Notes: generated by a model from the letters alone, not told the origin. Shown: positions 16,145 to 27,282, numbered from the stretch's first letter. The stretch: DNA of 58,945 nucleotides from BPIH01 sp042408925 (GCA_042408925.1 JBHOQO010000078.1:1-58945); one strand, 5' to 3'. Numbers and translations are program-made.

Positions 16145-16518
16145 TCCCGGCTCCGCTCCGGATCGGTCGCCCGGCCCTCCCCACCGGGGGCCCGAATCGC
16201 CCCCTCGATGCTGTCGCGGACCCAACCAGCGTACGCCTCGTCGACGCCGGCCGGCTCGAGGAGGACGATCTCCGGGACCTCGTACGGGTGGAGCTCCCGA
16301 AGCCTCAGGACGAGGGCGTCCGAGCGGTCGCGCGTCGTCTTGCAGCGAAGGAGCCATTCGCTCGCCCCGGTCACGGCGCCCGCCCACCAGTAGACGCTCT
16401 GGAGCGGGCCGACGATCTGGGCGCAGGCGGCGAGGCGCTCGGCGACGAGGGCGTCGGCGAGGACCCGGGCGTCGTCCTCCGACCCGACGGTCGTCTCGAG
16501 GATCAGAACGTCGGTCAT
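16141..16518 (-). CDS. cutA: CutA1 divalent-cation tolerance protein
   Basis: A 125-residue trimeric CutA1-like protein: the N-terminus MTDVLILETTVGSEDDAR, the AACAQIVGPLQSVYWWAG strand, SEWLLRCKTTRDR and LHPYEVPEIV are all family hallmarks. CutA1 is a very stable small protein linked to copper and divalent metal tolerance, though its biochemical role is still unsettled. A strong ribosome site GGAGGTGACC lies directly before ATG 16518. The C-terminal tail of about 15 residues is Arg/Glu/Gly-rich and probably disordered. Confidence 0.92.
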   Translation of the reverse strand: MTDVLILETTVGSEDDARVLADALVAERLAACAQIVGPLQSVYWWAGAVTGASEWLLRCKTTRDRSDALVLRLRELHPYEVPEIVLLEPAGVDEAYAGWVRDSIEGAIRAPGGEGRATDPERSRD

Positions 16519-16815
16519 CGGTCACCTCCGCGCTCGGTCGTGTCTCCCCCACCCGGTGAGCCGGGCTTTTCCGCCCCAGGCCAGATCGTCGCACTCGGAT
16601 GCGCGAGGCGCCGGGCTGACATCAACACCGCCCGGGGCCAGTCGCCGGAGTCGCCTTCGGCAGGTCGAGGAGTGGTCGCTGGCCCGTGAGGTCACGGGCG
16701 TAGGCCGGCCGGGTGCCCCGCGGCGGCCAGCTCCTGCGGAAAGCCACGCGACACTCGGCGCCGCGCCTTGGCGTCCCGCGTTCGTTCAGAGCTGCGATCG
16801 ACGCTATCTTTCTAG

Positions 16816-16845
16816 TTGACCACGGATGGCCCTCCGTGGTATACA
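16816..16845 (+). promoter_or_regulatory. Sigma-70-like promoter with a palindrome in the spacer
   Basis: TTGACC (16816-16821) and TATACA (16840-16845) are separated by 18 bases, the clearest promoter in the window. The spacer holds ACCACGGA-TGGCCC-TCCGTGGT (16819-16840), an 8-bp perfect inverted repeat placed so a bound repressor would block RNA polymerase. AT-rich sequence (CATTATCATTTATTCAAAG) follows, about 30 bases before the start of the secreted protein. The rest of 16519-16815, between cutA and this promoter, shows no gene. Confidence 0.65.
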
Positions 16846-16881
16846 TTATCATTTATTCAAAGCACGGTCGGAGGACGCGGC

Positions 16882-17487
16882 ATGAACGCGAAGCGGCTCA
16901 CAACCGTCGTCTTGGCTCTCGCTGCCGGCGTGGCACTTCTCTCACCCCTGTCCAACCCGAGTGCAACAGCGGCGGATCTGCCTCGGCTTCCTCGAGACGC
17001 CGCAGACTGGGAGACATTTACACCTGACGAGCGTAAGGCAGCGCTCGACTATGAGTGGCAACGCTTCCAGGCCGCGCTCGCGGCCGGAACGGCGCGGATC
17101 GAAGCCATCCTTGGGACTGCCGGGGCTGGTGACAGCACCTCCGTCTCTGCCACGAGCGCCTGGGCGCAGTGCGGATTCCAGGTTTCGAACGCGGGGCTGA
17201 GTCGGTACGTCCGCGGCGGCGGCACCACGACCGCCAGCACGCTCATGGATTACATCTACGCGAGCAAGAGTACCCGTCAGGGCCAGTTCATCCGGGATGG
17301 GGTGCTCAAGGGGAACTGGTACCGTTCCCTCACGGACGCCTCCTACGTGGAGGCCTGGACGGGGTGGGACCATAGCTGGCAGTGGGAACATCCCCGGTAC
17401 ACATCGAACGGATGGCACGGCGCGCTCAAGGATTCCACCTGGTACCTCGGCCCGGATGCACCCTGCTCCTACAGCTGGACGCCGTAG
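16882..17487 (+). CDS. Secreted protein of unknown function, first gene of an ABC-transporter operon
   Basis: A 201-residue protein that I do not recognise. It begins MNAKRLTTVVLALAAGVALL, a standard Sec signal peptide with likely cleavage near ATAAD (about residue 32). The mature part has a helical region (PDERKAALDYEWQRFQAAL), a serine/threonine/glycine-rich stretch, and an aromatic C-terminal half with many Trp, Tyr and His (WTGWDHSWQWEHPRYTSNGW). Two mature cysteines, one central (WAQCGF) and one near the end (APCSYSW), could form a disulfide. GGAGG lies 7 bases before ATG 16882. The ABC ATPase begins 7 bases after its stop, so the genes are co-transcribed. This context suggests an exported effector or peptide with its transporter or immunity system, but that is inference. 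Base composition looks less GC-rich than the neighbours. Confidence 0.75.
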   Translation: MNAKRLTTVVLALAAGVALLSPLSNPSATAADLPRLPRDAADWETFTPDERKAALDYEWQRFQAALAAGTARIEAILGTAGAGDSTSVSATSAWAQCGFQVSNAGLSRYVRGGGTTTASTLMDYIYASKSTRQGQFIRDGVLKGNWYRSLTDASYVEAWTGWDHSWQWEHPRYTSNGWHGALKDSTWYLGPDAPCSYSWTP

Positions 17488-17494
17488 GGAGAAG

Positions 17495-18499
17495 TTGGAG
17501 ATCCACCATCGCGAGCGGGCAACCGGGGCTGACGGCCGGCAAGAAGCGGGAGGGAGCGCAGGATCGGCCGTCGAGCTTCGCCGCGTCTCGAAGCGGTTCG
17601 GGCGCGTCCGGGCAATTGATGCGCTCTCGCTTCAGGTTCCGCTCGGCAGCATCTTCGGTTTGGTCGGCCCGAACGGCGCGGGCAAGACGACCCTCCTCCG
17701 CCTCCTCGTCGGGTTGCTCCGCCCCGACGAGGGGACGGTCCTCGTGCTTGGCGCGCCTCCCCGCACGGCGCTCCGTCACGTCGGAGCGATGATCGACCGA
17801 CCCGCTTTCTATCCGCACCTGTCGGGTCGTGACAATCTGCGCGTCATCGCCCGTGCCGGAGGCGTTCCAGGTCGGGAGATCGAGGCCCGCTGTTCCCAGG
17901 TCCTCGAGCTCACCGGGCTCGCATCGGCGGGCGACCGGCGAGTTTCGGGCTACTCGACCGGCATGAAGCAGCGCCTGGGAGTCGCAGCCGCCTTGCTCGC
18001 AAGCCCACGCCTCGTCCTGCTCGATGAGCCGACGAGCGGGCTCGATCCACAGGGAATCGTCGACCTCCGGGCACTGATCCGCCAACTCGCCGGGGAAGAC
18101 GTCACGATCATCCTCTCGAGCCACCTCCTCGGGGAGGTCGAGCGCATCTGCTCAGCGATCGCCCTCATCGACCGAGGCCAGCTGCGCTGGTCCGGCCCGA
18201 TGTCCGCCCTCTTGGACCAAAGTGAGCTCCGTGTTCGTCTCGAGAACGACTCGGCGCTCACGCGGGCCGAGCTCGTCCTCAGCAACCTCTCCCTCCGGGT
18301 CCGACGAGACCCGGCAATGCCAGATGCACTCCTCCTCTCGTCGGTCCCGCCGGGCCTGAACATCACCGCCGCCCTGGCTTCGAACGGCCTCTATCCGACG
18401 GAGCTCACCGCGATCAAGCCGACGCTCGAGGAGTCGTTCCTGAAACTCCTCGCCGAGGTCCAGGCCCCGAGTCCGGAGCCAGGCGAGTCGGGGCGATGA
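17495..18499 (+). CDS. ABC transporter ATP-binding protein (BcrA/NatA type)
   Basis: A 334-residue ATPase: Walker A GPNGAGKTT, signature VSGYSTGMKQR, Walker B LVLLDEPTSGLDP and the H-loop SSHLL. The C-terminal extension of about 100 residues after the ATPase core is typical of the drug or lantibiotic exporter subgroup (BcrA, CcmA/NatA-like). The TTG start at 17495 is chosen because it follows AGGGAGAAG and lies 7 bases after the secreted-protein stop; no ATG or GTG is available before the conserved ELRRVSKRF. The frame further upstream only overlaps the previous gene. It overlaps the permease gene by four bases, so the two subunits are translationally coupled. Confidence 0.9.
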   Translation: MEIHHRERATGADGRQEAGGSAGSAVELRRVSKRFGRVRAIDALSLQVPLGSIFGLVGPNGAGKTTLLRLLVGLLRPDEGTVLVLGAPPRTALRHVGAMIDRPAFYPHLSGRDNLRVIARAGGVPGREIEARCSQVLELTGLASAGDRRVSGYSTGMKQRLGVAAALLASPRLVLLDEPTSGLDPQGIVDLRALIRQLAGEDVTIILSSHLLGEVERICSAIALIDRGQLRWSGPMSALLDQSELRVRLENDSALTRAELVLSNLSLRVRRDPAMPDALLLSSVPPGLNITAALASNGLYPTELTAIKPTLEESFLKLLAEVQAPSPEPGESGR

Positions 18500-19452
18500 C
18501 CCGAGCTTTCCTCGCACGCGACCCCGTGGTCGAGGTCGGGCAGGCAGGACGCACCCACGGCCGGCTCATCACGCTCGGTGGGGCGCTCCTGGCGGATTGG
18601 GTCCGTTGGCGCTCCAGATGGGACCTCTGGTTCGGGGCCTTGGCTGCCGTCGGGCTCTCGGCGCTCTTCTTCGCGGGCTCGTACCTCGAGAGCATCGGCC
18701 ACTTCGGTTGGGGCGGGAGCTCATTTCCCCCGCCGGGCATCGATCTTCCGGCGGAGGCCGCCGCCCTCCGGGCACCGTACGCCTTCCCGCAGAGCCTGGT
18801 CACGGTCCTGGCAGGGACATGGCCGATCGCGCTCTTCGCAGCATACGCGGGCATCGCGACCGTTGGCAGCGAGTTCGCGTTCGGGACGATCCGGACGTCG
18901 CTGACCGCCGAGCCGTCCCCGGTCGTGTTCCTGGGTGCGCGCCTGACCACCCTCCTCGTCCTCCTCACCGCCCTCTTCGGATTCGTCCTGGCGCTGGCGG
19001 CCCTCCTCCCTGGCCTATTCGCTCTCCTGGGCGACCGCTTCCCGCCGGTCCCGGCCCCATCGCCGGTCGGGCTCAGCGCCGAGATCGGAGCGCGGCTCCT
19101 CGCCGCCTTCGGCTTCGCCGCGCTCGGGGTCTTCTGGACGGTCGTGACTCGTTCGCTCACGTCCGGCACGATCGTGACCGTCGTCCAGCTCGTCCTGGAA
19201 TCGGTCCTCCTCAGCCGACCGGAACTGAACCCGATCCCGGCGTTCACCCTGACCGGCGCGACTGACGAAGTCGTCCGCCTCGCCCACCGGATAGCCGGAG
19301 CGGTGCCTCCCGTCTCGGAGGTGGAACAGATCGCGCTCGCTCCGCGATCAGTGCTCGAGCCGCACGTCAGCCTCATCGTCGCCGGTGCTTGGCTCGTCGG
19401 CCTCATCGTCGCCTCCATCGCCCTCCTCGAACGCGCCGACGTGACGGAGTAG
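18496..19452 (+). CDS. ABC transporter permease (ABC-2 type)
   Basis: A 318-residue integral membrane protein with about six hydrophobic segments (for example WFGALAAVGLSALFFAGSYL, TTLLVLLTALFGFVLALAALL and the C-terminal VSLIVAGAWLVGLIVASIALL). The FGTIRTSLTAEPSPVVFLGARL stretch is the cytoplasmic coupling region typical of ABC-2 permeases, where a fixed-order Gly-x-Ile/Arg motif precedes the second helix. It overlaps the ATPase gene by ATGA and should form the membrane part of the same exporter. A glycine/proline-rich extracytoplasmic loop (GHFGWGGSSFPPPG) lies after the first helix. The gene ends convergently with the GNAT gene 97 bases away. Confidence 0.85.
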   Translation: MTRAFLARDPVVEVGQAGRTHGRLITLGGALLADWVRWRSRWDLWFGALAAVGLSALFFAGSYLESIGHFGWGGSSFPPPGIDLPAEAAALRAPYAFPQSLVTVLAGTWPIALFAAYAGIATVGSEFAFGTIRTSLTAEPSPVVFLGARLTTLLVLLTALFGFVLALAALLPGLFALLGDRFPPVPAPSPVGLSAEIGARLLAAFGFAALGVFWTVVTRSLTSGTIVTVVQLVLESVLLSRPELNPIPAFTLTGATDEVVRLAHRIAGAVPPVSEVEQIALAPRSVLEPHVSLIVAGAWLVGLIVASIALLERADVTE

Positions 19453-19548
19453 CGGGACCCCCACCCGCGGCGGCCACCGTTCGCTGTGGTCCGCTCGCTC
19501 GCCCGCGGCCGATCGAGGAGGTCCGGGTCCCGCGGTGCCTGCGTTGCC

Positions 19549-20129
19549 CTACTCGCCCACGTCGATCTCGTAGCCGAGGAGCCACTCCCCGGGAGCGAAC
19601 TCCCAGTCCCGGGCCGGCGCCCGCCGGAAGCCGAGCCGCGCATAGAGGCGCTGGGCAGCCGTCATCGAGGGTCGGGTGAGGAGGACGAGCCGGCGTCGAC
19701 CGGCCGCCTTCGCCCGCTCGAGGCAGGCCTCGACGAGGCGCCGCCCGATCCCTCGGCCCTGGAGCGCCGGGTCGACGGCGAGCATCCGGATCCCGGCCTC
19801 GTCGGGCGCTTCGGACTCGGAATACGGCGTCCCCGGCCCCGGCACGTACGTCACCCCGCCGAGGACGCGGCCCCGGGCGTCGACGGCGACGAGGACCGGC
19901 ACCTCGGCCGCCCGGCGGGCGACGTCGCGGAGCTCGGTGAGGTAGTCGGCGTCGAGGGCCGGCTCGTCGTCGGCGAGCGCTCGGTAGGCAGCGACGGTGA
20001 GCTCGCCGAGGGCCTCGTACTCCTCCGGTCGGACGGGCCGGACGACGACCGGCGGCGCGATCGAGGGCGAGCCCTCGGGGAGCCGCTGGTCAAGCCCGTG
20101 TCCGGACGCGGCCGGGCGATCGCTCCCGG

Positions 20130-20133
<4 letters not shown>
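19549..20133 (-). CDS. GNAT family N-acetyltransferase
   Basis: A 194-residue GNAT protein: the N-terminal VVRPVRPEEYEALGEL strand-helix, GIRMLAVDPALQGRGIGRRLVEACLERA with the acetyl-CoA pyrophosphate loop QGRGIG, and SMTAAQRLYARLGFRR. It transfers an acetyl group to an unknown amine. Its ATG (20133) overlaps the TGA of the thioredoxin-domain gene by four bases, so the two are translationally coupled. The first 25 residues are a disordered-looking leader. Confidence 0.88.
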
Positions 20134-22322
<2,189 letters not shown>

Positions 22323-22534
22323 CGGTCGTGGCGCTCACTCTAGCGCAGCCGAGGTGACCGGACCTTCGACCGGAGCGCGGGACCCCGCCGTCGGCGGCCG
22401 TTGCGGCACGCCCCAACGGAGTGGGCAGGCGTCGACGCGCCATATGACAGGCCTCGTCAGGAATTCAGGCGATCATCCTCCTCGACTGATCTCCAGTCAA
22501 TCTCCACCCCGACCGAAGCATCGGAGGACCGCCC

Positions 22535-22966
22535 ATGGCGACCCGCATCCAGATCGTCTTCGACTGCGCCGACCCGGCTCGCCAGGCCGAGTTCTGGCGC
22601 CAGGCCCTGGGCTACCGCTACCCCGACCCACCCGAGGGCTTCGCATCGTGGGAGGCGTGGGCGCGCCAGACCCTGCCGGAGGACCAATGGAACGCCGCGA
22701 GCGCTCTCGTCGATCCGGACGGGATCGGGCCGCGGCTCTACTTCCAGCGGGTTCCGGAGCCGAGGGTGGCGAAGAACCGGGTCCACCTCGATTTGAACGT
22801 CTCGACACGGGGTGCGAGCCTCGAGGAGCGGAAGGCGCAGGTGGACGCGGAGGTCGCCCGGTTGAAGGCCATTGGCGCGAGCGACCACCGGGGCGCCATG
22901 GAGGAACGCGGCGAGTACTGGGTCAGGATGAACGACCCGGAGGGTAACGAGTTCTGCGTCCAGTGA
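22535..22966 (+). CDS. VOC (glyoxalase-like) superfamily protein
   Basis: A 143-residue single VOC domain: QIVFDCADPARQAEFWRQALGY at the N-terminus, GPRLYFQRVPEP, KNRVHLDLNV in the middle and WVRMNDPEGNEFCV at the end, matching the two beta-alpha-beta-beta-beta modules. Likely metal-binding positions are the central His (VHLDL) and the terminal Glu (GNEFCV). Substrate is unknown; many such proteins are annotated as glyoxalase-like without proof. GGAGG precedes ATG 22535 closely. Confidence 0.9.
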   Translation: MATRIQIVFDCADPARQAEFWRQALGYRYPDPPEGFASWEAWARQTLPEDQWNAASALVDPDGIGPRLYFQRVPEPRVAKNRVHLDLNVSTRGASLEERKAQVDAEVARLKAIGASDHRGAMEERGEYWVRMNDPEGNEFCVQ

Positions 22967-23090
22967 CGTGCCCGCGCTGACGGCTGCCCGAGGTGGACGG
23001 CGCGTCGAAGCTGTCGGGGCCCCGGCGGCGCCCGTCCCCAGGGCCCGAGCAGGCGGCCGCGGGTTGCCGCTCCCGGCCTACCATGTCGAC

Positions 23091-23846
23091 ATGGACGGCG
23101 TCCGCGTCGGCGACTTTCGGCCCTCGGTCCACGGCCTCCACTTCCCGAACGCCTGGCCGCCCGGGCCGACCCTCCGGCTCGGACCCCTCGACCCCCGGTG
23201 GTTCGGGATCGGGGATGCGAGTCAGGGCCTCTGCGGCGGGATGTGCTTCGTCGTCGGCGACCTCTGGGCGGCGGGCGTCCTCCCGCCGGCGGATCGGGAA
23301 CCGCCGGCCTTCGATACGCCCCGCTTCCGGCGGCTCGTCCACCGTCAGGTCGAGTCCCTCGACTGGCTCCGGCTGCCGGCGAGCCTGTGGTTGCGGTCCG
23401 TCCTGCCCGACGACCCGCGCCCCGAGTCCGGTCCCGCCGGCGGTCCCGCGCCGCGGTCCGAACCGACCCCCCGGATCACGACGGTCCGGCGGCGACTGGG
23501 CGCCCGCACCCTCGGGCGGCTGACCGTCGAGCGCCACTGCCCGGCGATCCGGGCGCGGCTCGAGGCCGGTCGTCTGGCGATGCTCGGCCTCGTCCGCGTC
23601 CGCTCGGCGAGCCCGTGGGCCCTCGTCAGCAACCACCAGGTCGTCGCCTACGGCTACCGCCTCGCCGGCCGCGAGATCCGGATCGCCGTCTACGATCCGA
23701 ACCATCCGGACCGCGACGACGTCGAGCTCGTCCTCCGGCTCGACCGGGACGGCAGCGTCCGCTGCGGTCAGACGACGGGCGAGCCGCTTCGGGGGTTCGT
23801 GCTCGTCCGCTACCGCCCCGAGCCGCCGGGACCCTGGCGGGGCTGA
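23091..23846 (+). CDS. Possible cysteine-peptidase-fold protein of unknown function
   Basis: A 251-residue soluble protein. I do not recognise a named family. It has a conserved-looking GDASQGLCGGMCFVVGDLW (Cys48, Cys52) early in the chain, SNHQVVAYGY (His182) near the end, and VYDPNHPDRDD (Asp202, Asn204) after it. The order Cys at the start of a helix, then His, then Asp/Asn on a strand matches papain-like enzymes and bacterial C39-like peptidases, so a cysteine hydrolase is plausible; this is inference from motif order. No signal peptide is seen. ATG at 23091 is preferred over the earlier in-frame start at 22968 because the upstream part is low-complexity. It is convergent with ligD, with 34 bases between. 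Confidence 0.6.
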   Translation: MDGVRVGDFRPSVHGLHFPNAWPPGPTLRLGPLDPRWFGIGDASQGLCGGMCFVVGDLWAAGVLPPADREPPAFDTPRFRRLVHRQVESLDWLRLPASLWLRSVLPDDPRPESGPAGGPAPRSEPTPRITTVRRRLGARTLGRLTVERHCPAIRARLEAGRLAMLGLVRVRSASPWALVSNHQVVAYGYRLAGREIRIAVYDPNHPDRDDVELVLRLDRDGSVRCGQTTGEPLRGFVLVRYRPEPPGPWRG

Positions 23847-23880
23847 CGAGAGGTAGCCCGTCGCGTCGCCGCCGCAGTCG

Positions 23881-26808
23881 CTACGGGAGCTCGGGCAACT
23901 CCTGCGCGTCGGTCTGGACCGGAGCAAATGGATCCCCGACCACCGCGATCCGGTCGAGGATTGTCCGGATCGTCCAGCGGTCGGAACGGAGGTCCGGGTC
24001 GGCCAGCTCCTCCCAGGTGATTGGCGCCGAAACCGGGGCACCGGGGGCCGGCCGGACGGCGTAGGCGGCGACGAGGGTCCGGATCGGGCTGTTCTGGGTG
24101 AAGTCGAGGCGGGCCCGACCGCCCCGCTCGGCCACGGCCCACTCCCACGAGACGAGGTCGGGGACGACGGCGGCGACGGTCCGGGAGAGGCGCTCGACCC
24201 AGCGGCTCGTCTCGGCGTACGTGTAGCGACGGACGATCGGGATCCAGATCTGGATCCCCCGCCGCCCCGTCAGCTTCGGGTAGCCGCGAACCCGAAGGTG
24301 GCCGAGGGCGTCGCGGAAGAGCGTCGCGAGAAGGACGGTCTCCTGCCAGGTCGTCTCGGTCCCGGGATCGATGTCGACGAGGGCGAAGGTCGGATGGACG
24401 GGGTCGTCGCAGCGGACCGTCCAGGGATGGAGCTCGAAGGCCGCCCGGTTCGCGAGCCAGGCGAGGGTCGCCACCTCCTCGGCAACGAGGTGGACGTTCG
24501 GCTCCCGCTTCGACCCGGCCGGCAGCGGCTCCTGCCAGCGCCGGAGCCAGGCCGGGTCGCTGGGGCGGAGGTCCTTCTGCCAGAACCCGGGAGCCTCGAC
24601 CCCGTCGGGGAAGCGATGGAGGTTCAGGGGTCGCTCGGCGAGGTGGGGGAGCATGGTCGGGGCGACCCGGACGAAGTACTCGACGAGGTCTCGCTTCGTG
24701 ATCGGCGGCTCGCCCGACCCGGGACGGGGCGGGAAGAGGACCTTGTCGAGGTTCGTGAGCTTCACCTCCCGCCCGGCGACGCGCCAGACGCCCTGGCTGC
24801 CGATCCGTCGGAGGGCGGCCAGCTCGGCCTCGGTGACCGACCACGGCCGGCCGTTCGGGCCGAGGAGGCGGCCGGCGGGGTCGCGCTCGAGGGGCGGCCC
24901 GCCCGATCCGGGCAGCGGTGACGACGCGGCCGATCCGGGCCGCGGTGACGGCCCGCCTGACCTGGGTAGCGGTGACGGCGCGGCCGCTTCGGGAGCCACC
25001 GGCGGTCTCGGAGCTCCGGCCGCGGGCGACGGCCCGGCAGGTCCGCGCTCGAAGGCCGGCCTGGCCCTCCCGGCCGCTCCCGGTGCTTGGGGCGCGCTTG
25101 GTCCCTCGGCCGCTGCGGCCGCCCGCGATCCCCTCCGTCCCGTCGCCCTCGAGCCCCCGGCCGGTACCTCCCGGACGACCTCGCGGGGATCGCGGTCGAG
25201 CTCGAGGCCCTTGAAGCTCGTCTGGCGGACGAGGCCGTCGCGGGTCCAGCCGCCGATCTCGGCCCGGATCACGAGCTCGGGGCGGACCCAGCGAACCGCG
25301 GCGAGCTCGCCCCGGCGCTCCGGCGGCGGGTCGAACGGGGGGTCGTCGGTCGCGAGGGCATCGAGCCGCTCCCGGAGGCGCCGCCGGGCCGCGGCGTCGA
25401 AGCCGGAGCCGACCCGGCCGGCGTACCGGAGACGGCCCTCGTCGTAGACGCCGACGAGGAGGGCCCCGAGGTCGCGGGCGCTCCCCTGCCCCGGCAGCCA
25501 GCCGCCGACGACGAGTTCCTGGGTCGCCCGGATCTTGAGCTTCAGCCAGTGCTGGCTTCGCCGTCCCGGCTCGTACGGGCTCCGGCGGCGCTTGGCCACG
25601 ATCCCTTCGAGGCCCCGGCTCCGGGCGGCCTCGAAGAAGGCTCGCCCGTCGGTTTCGACGTGGCCGGCGTAGCGGATGCGGGGCCCGTCGAGGAGGGCGG
25701 CCCGGAGGAGGCGCTTGCGGTCCTCGAGGGGGACGGCGAGGAGCGAGCGGCCGTCGAGTCGGAGGAGGTCGAAGGCCTCGTAGACGAGGGGCACCCGGGC
25801 GGCCTCGGCCTCCCCGGCGATCCGCGCCTGAAGGAGCCCGAAATCCGGCCGCCCGCCCGGATCAAGGGCCACGACCTCCCCGTCGAGGATCGCCTCCTCG
25901 GCCCGCAGCCATTCGGCGGGCGGGGGCAGGAGGTGCGGGAAGTAGGCGGCGGCGTCGTGCCCGTTCCGGGTGAAGAGGCGGACGGCCCCATTGGCGACGA
26001 CCGCTTCGACCCGGAAGCCGTCCCACTTCACTTCGAAGAGCCAGTCGGGGTCGTCGAAGGGGCGCTCGGCGAGGGTCGCGAGCATCGGCGGGATGAACGC
26101 GGGCGGCCCGTGGGCGGGCGTCGCGGCGGAGAGGTCGATCTCGGCGAGGGACGGCGGGGCGGCCCCGATCCAGAGGGCGTCGCGAGCGGCTCGGACCTCG
26201 TCGTTCGTCCGGCCGGTCTTCACCGAGCGGGGATGGGCATCGGGGTCCCAGCCGGGGACGGCATGCTCGTCGCGCTTCTTGATGAGGAGCCAGGGTTCGC
26301 CGTCACCGCCCCCTCCGGCGTCCTTTCGGCGGCGACGGTCCGTTCGGACGAGGACGAAGCGGCCGCCGAGCTTTTCGCCGCGGAGGCGAAACTTTAGCTC
26401 GCCGTCGGCGAGGGCTCGTTCCGGGTCGGGGGTCTCGGGCTCGGGCTCCCACGTCCCCCAGTCCCAGACGATGACGTCGCCGCCGCCGTACTCGCCCTTT
26501 GGGATCACGCCCTCGAAATCGAGGTACTCGATCGGGTGGTCCTCGACGCGCACGGCCATCCGGCGGGCGGCGGGGTCGAGGGTCGGCCCCTTCGGGACCG
26601 CCCACGAGACGAGGACGCCGCCGATCTCGAGGCGGAGGTCGTAGTGGAGGCGGGTCGCCCGGTGGCGCTGGACGACGAAGCGGCCGCCGGCGGCGGGAGG
26701 GTGGGCGCCCGGGCGGGACGGCGGCGGCTCGGCGGCCGGCGTCCGCCCACCCGAGGGCTCGGGCGTCTTCGCGAAGTCCCGCTTCCGGCGGTACTCGTCG
26801 AGCGGCAT
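23881..26808 (-). CDS. ligD: ATP-dependent DNA ligase LigD (phosphoesterase-ligase-polymerase)
   Basis: A 975-residue NHEJ enzyme with all three modules: 3'-phosphoesterase (about 40-200; RFVVQRHRATRLHYDLRLE, GVIPKGEYGGGDV), ATP-dependent ligase (about 235-540; adenylation lysine K261 in FEVKWDGFRV, then EGIVAKRR and HWLKLK), and an AEP-type polymerase/primase (about 690-975; LTNLDKVLFP, VDIDPGTETTW, GRRGIQIWIPI). The order PE-Lig-Pol differs from the Pol-PE-Lig order of Mycobacterium LigD and is closer to the Pseudomonas layout. A roughly 100-residue Pro/Gly/Ser/Ala linker joins ligase and polymerase. It seals double-strand breaks with Ku, encoded upstream. The ATG at 26808 starts the standard MPLDEYRRKRDF N-terminus; its ribosome site is weak. 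Confidence 0.95.
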   Translation of the reverse strand: MPLDEYRRKRDFAKTPEPSGGRTPAAEPPPSRPGAHPPAAGGRFVVQRHRATRLHYDLRLEIGGVLVSWAVPKGPTLDPAARRMAVRVEDHPIEYLDFEGVIPKGEYGGGDVIVWDWGTWEPEPETPDPERALADGELKFRLRGEKLGGRFVLVRTDRRRRKDAGGGGDGEPWLLIKKRDEHAVPGWDPDAHPRSVKTGRTNDEVRAARDALWIGAAPPSLAEIDLSAATPAHGPPAFIPPMLATLAERPFDDPDWLFEVKWDGFRVEAVVANGAVRLFTRNGHDAAAYFPHLLPPPAEWLRAEEAILDGEVVALDPGGRPDFGLLQARIAGEAEAARVPLVYEAFDLLRLDGRSLLAVPLEDRKRLLRAALLDGPRIRYAGHVETDGRAFFEAARSRGLEGIVAKRRRSPYEPGRRSQHWLKLKIRATQELVVGGWLPGQGSARDLGALLVGVYDEGRLRYAGRVGSGFDAAARRRLRERLDALATDDPPFDPPPERRGELAAVRWVRPELVIRAEIGGWTRDGLVRQTSFKGLELDRDPREVVREVPAGGSRATGRRGSRAAAAAEGPSAPQAPGAAGRARPAFERGPAGPSPAAGAPRPPVAPEAAAPSPLPRSGGPSPRPGSAASSPLPGSGGPPLERDPAGRLLGPNGRPWSVTEAELAALRRIGSQGVWRVAGREVKLTNLDKVLFPPRPGSGEPPITKRDLVEYFVRVAPTMLPHLAERPLNLHRFPDGVEAPGFWQKDLRPSDPAWLRRWQEPLPAGSKREPNVHLVAEEVATLAWLANRAAFELHPWTVRCDDPVHPTFALVDIDPGTETTWQETVLLATLFRDALGHLRVRGYPKLTGRRGIQIWIPIVRRYTYAETSRWVERLSRTVAAVVPDLVSWEWAVAERGGRARLDFTQNSPIRTLVAAYAVRPAPGAPVSAPITWEELADPDLRSDRWTIRTILDRIAVVGDPFAPVQTDAQELPELP
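24890..25080. repeat. Degenerate repeats encoding the ligD interdomain linker
   Basis: This stretch has imperfect units such as GATCCGGGCAGCGGTGAC, GATCCGGGCCGCGGTGAC and CTGGGTAGCGGTGAC, coding for SPLPGSGGP-like peptides between the ligase and polymerase modules. It is a likely site of length variation. Confidence 0.75.
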
Positions 26809-27282
26809 GCGGGGAGTGTGCCATCGGCCGACAGGAGGAGCGGGCAGGGCTGCGCGGGGCCGGGCGGCTGGGCCGGGCGGCGGGCTACCCCGACCCGAGC
26901 TCCTGCGGTCTCGGCACCGGCGGCTGCCAGGTCGGCCATCGCGGCACGAGCCGCTCCGGGCCGGTTGCTGCCCCGCTACAAGACGTTCCGGGCCGTGCTC
27001 CGAGCGGTCCGAGCCGAGCTGTCGCGTGTCGGCCTTACCCCCGGCAACGGCCGGCCCGTTGTCGGCGGCGCCCCCGACTCGATCCGGCGGTCGGGTCCTC
27101 GCGCCCCCCACCCCGACCGGGCAGTTCGACGACCGGCGTCCGCTGACATTGGACATCTTCCCACCAGGCGCGCGCAATCGGCTTCGTCGCCGCGCTCGGG
27201 CGCAGCTCGGGCACCTTGGAGGGCGTGACTGAGCGTGGCCGAGCCCGTAGTCGTTGCATCGGGGTGCTCGTCGCCGCCTGCC

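Noticed and set aside
16882..17487. Lactococcin 972-type bacteriocin.
   Set aside because: Context (secreted protein plus ABC transporter) is similar, but the length and sequence do not match that family.
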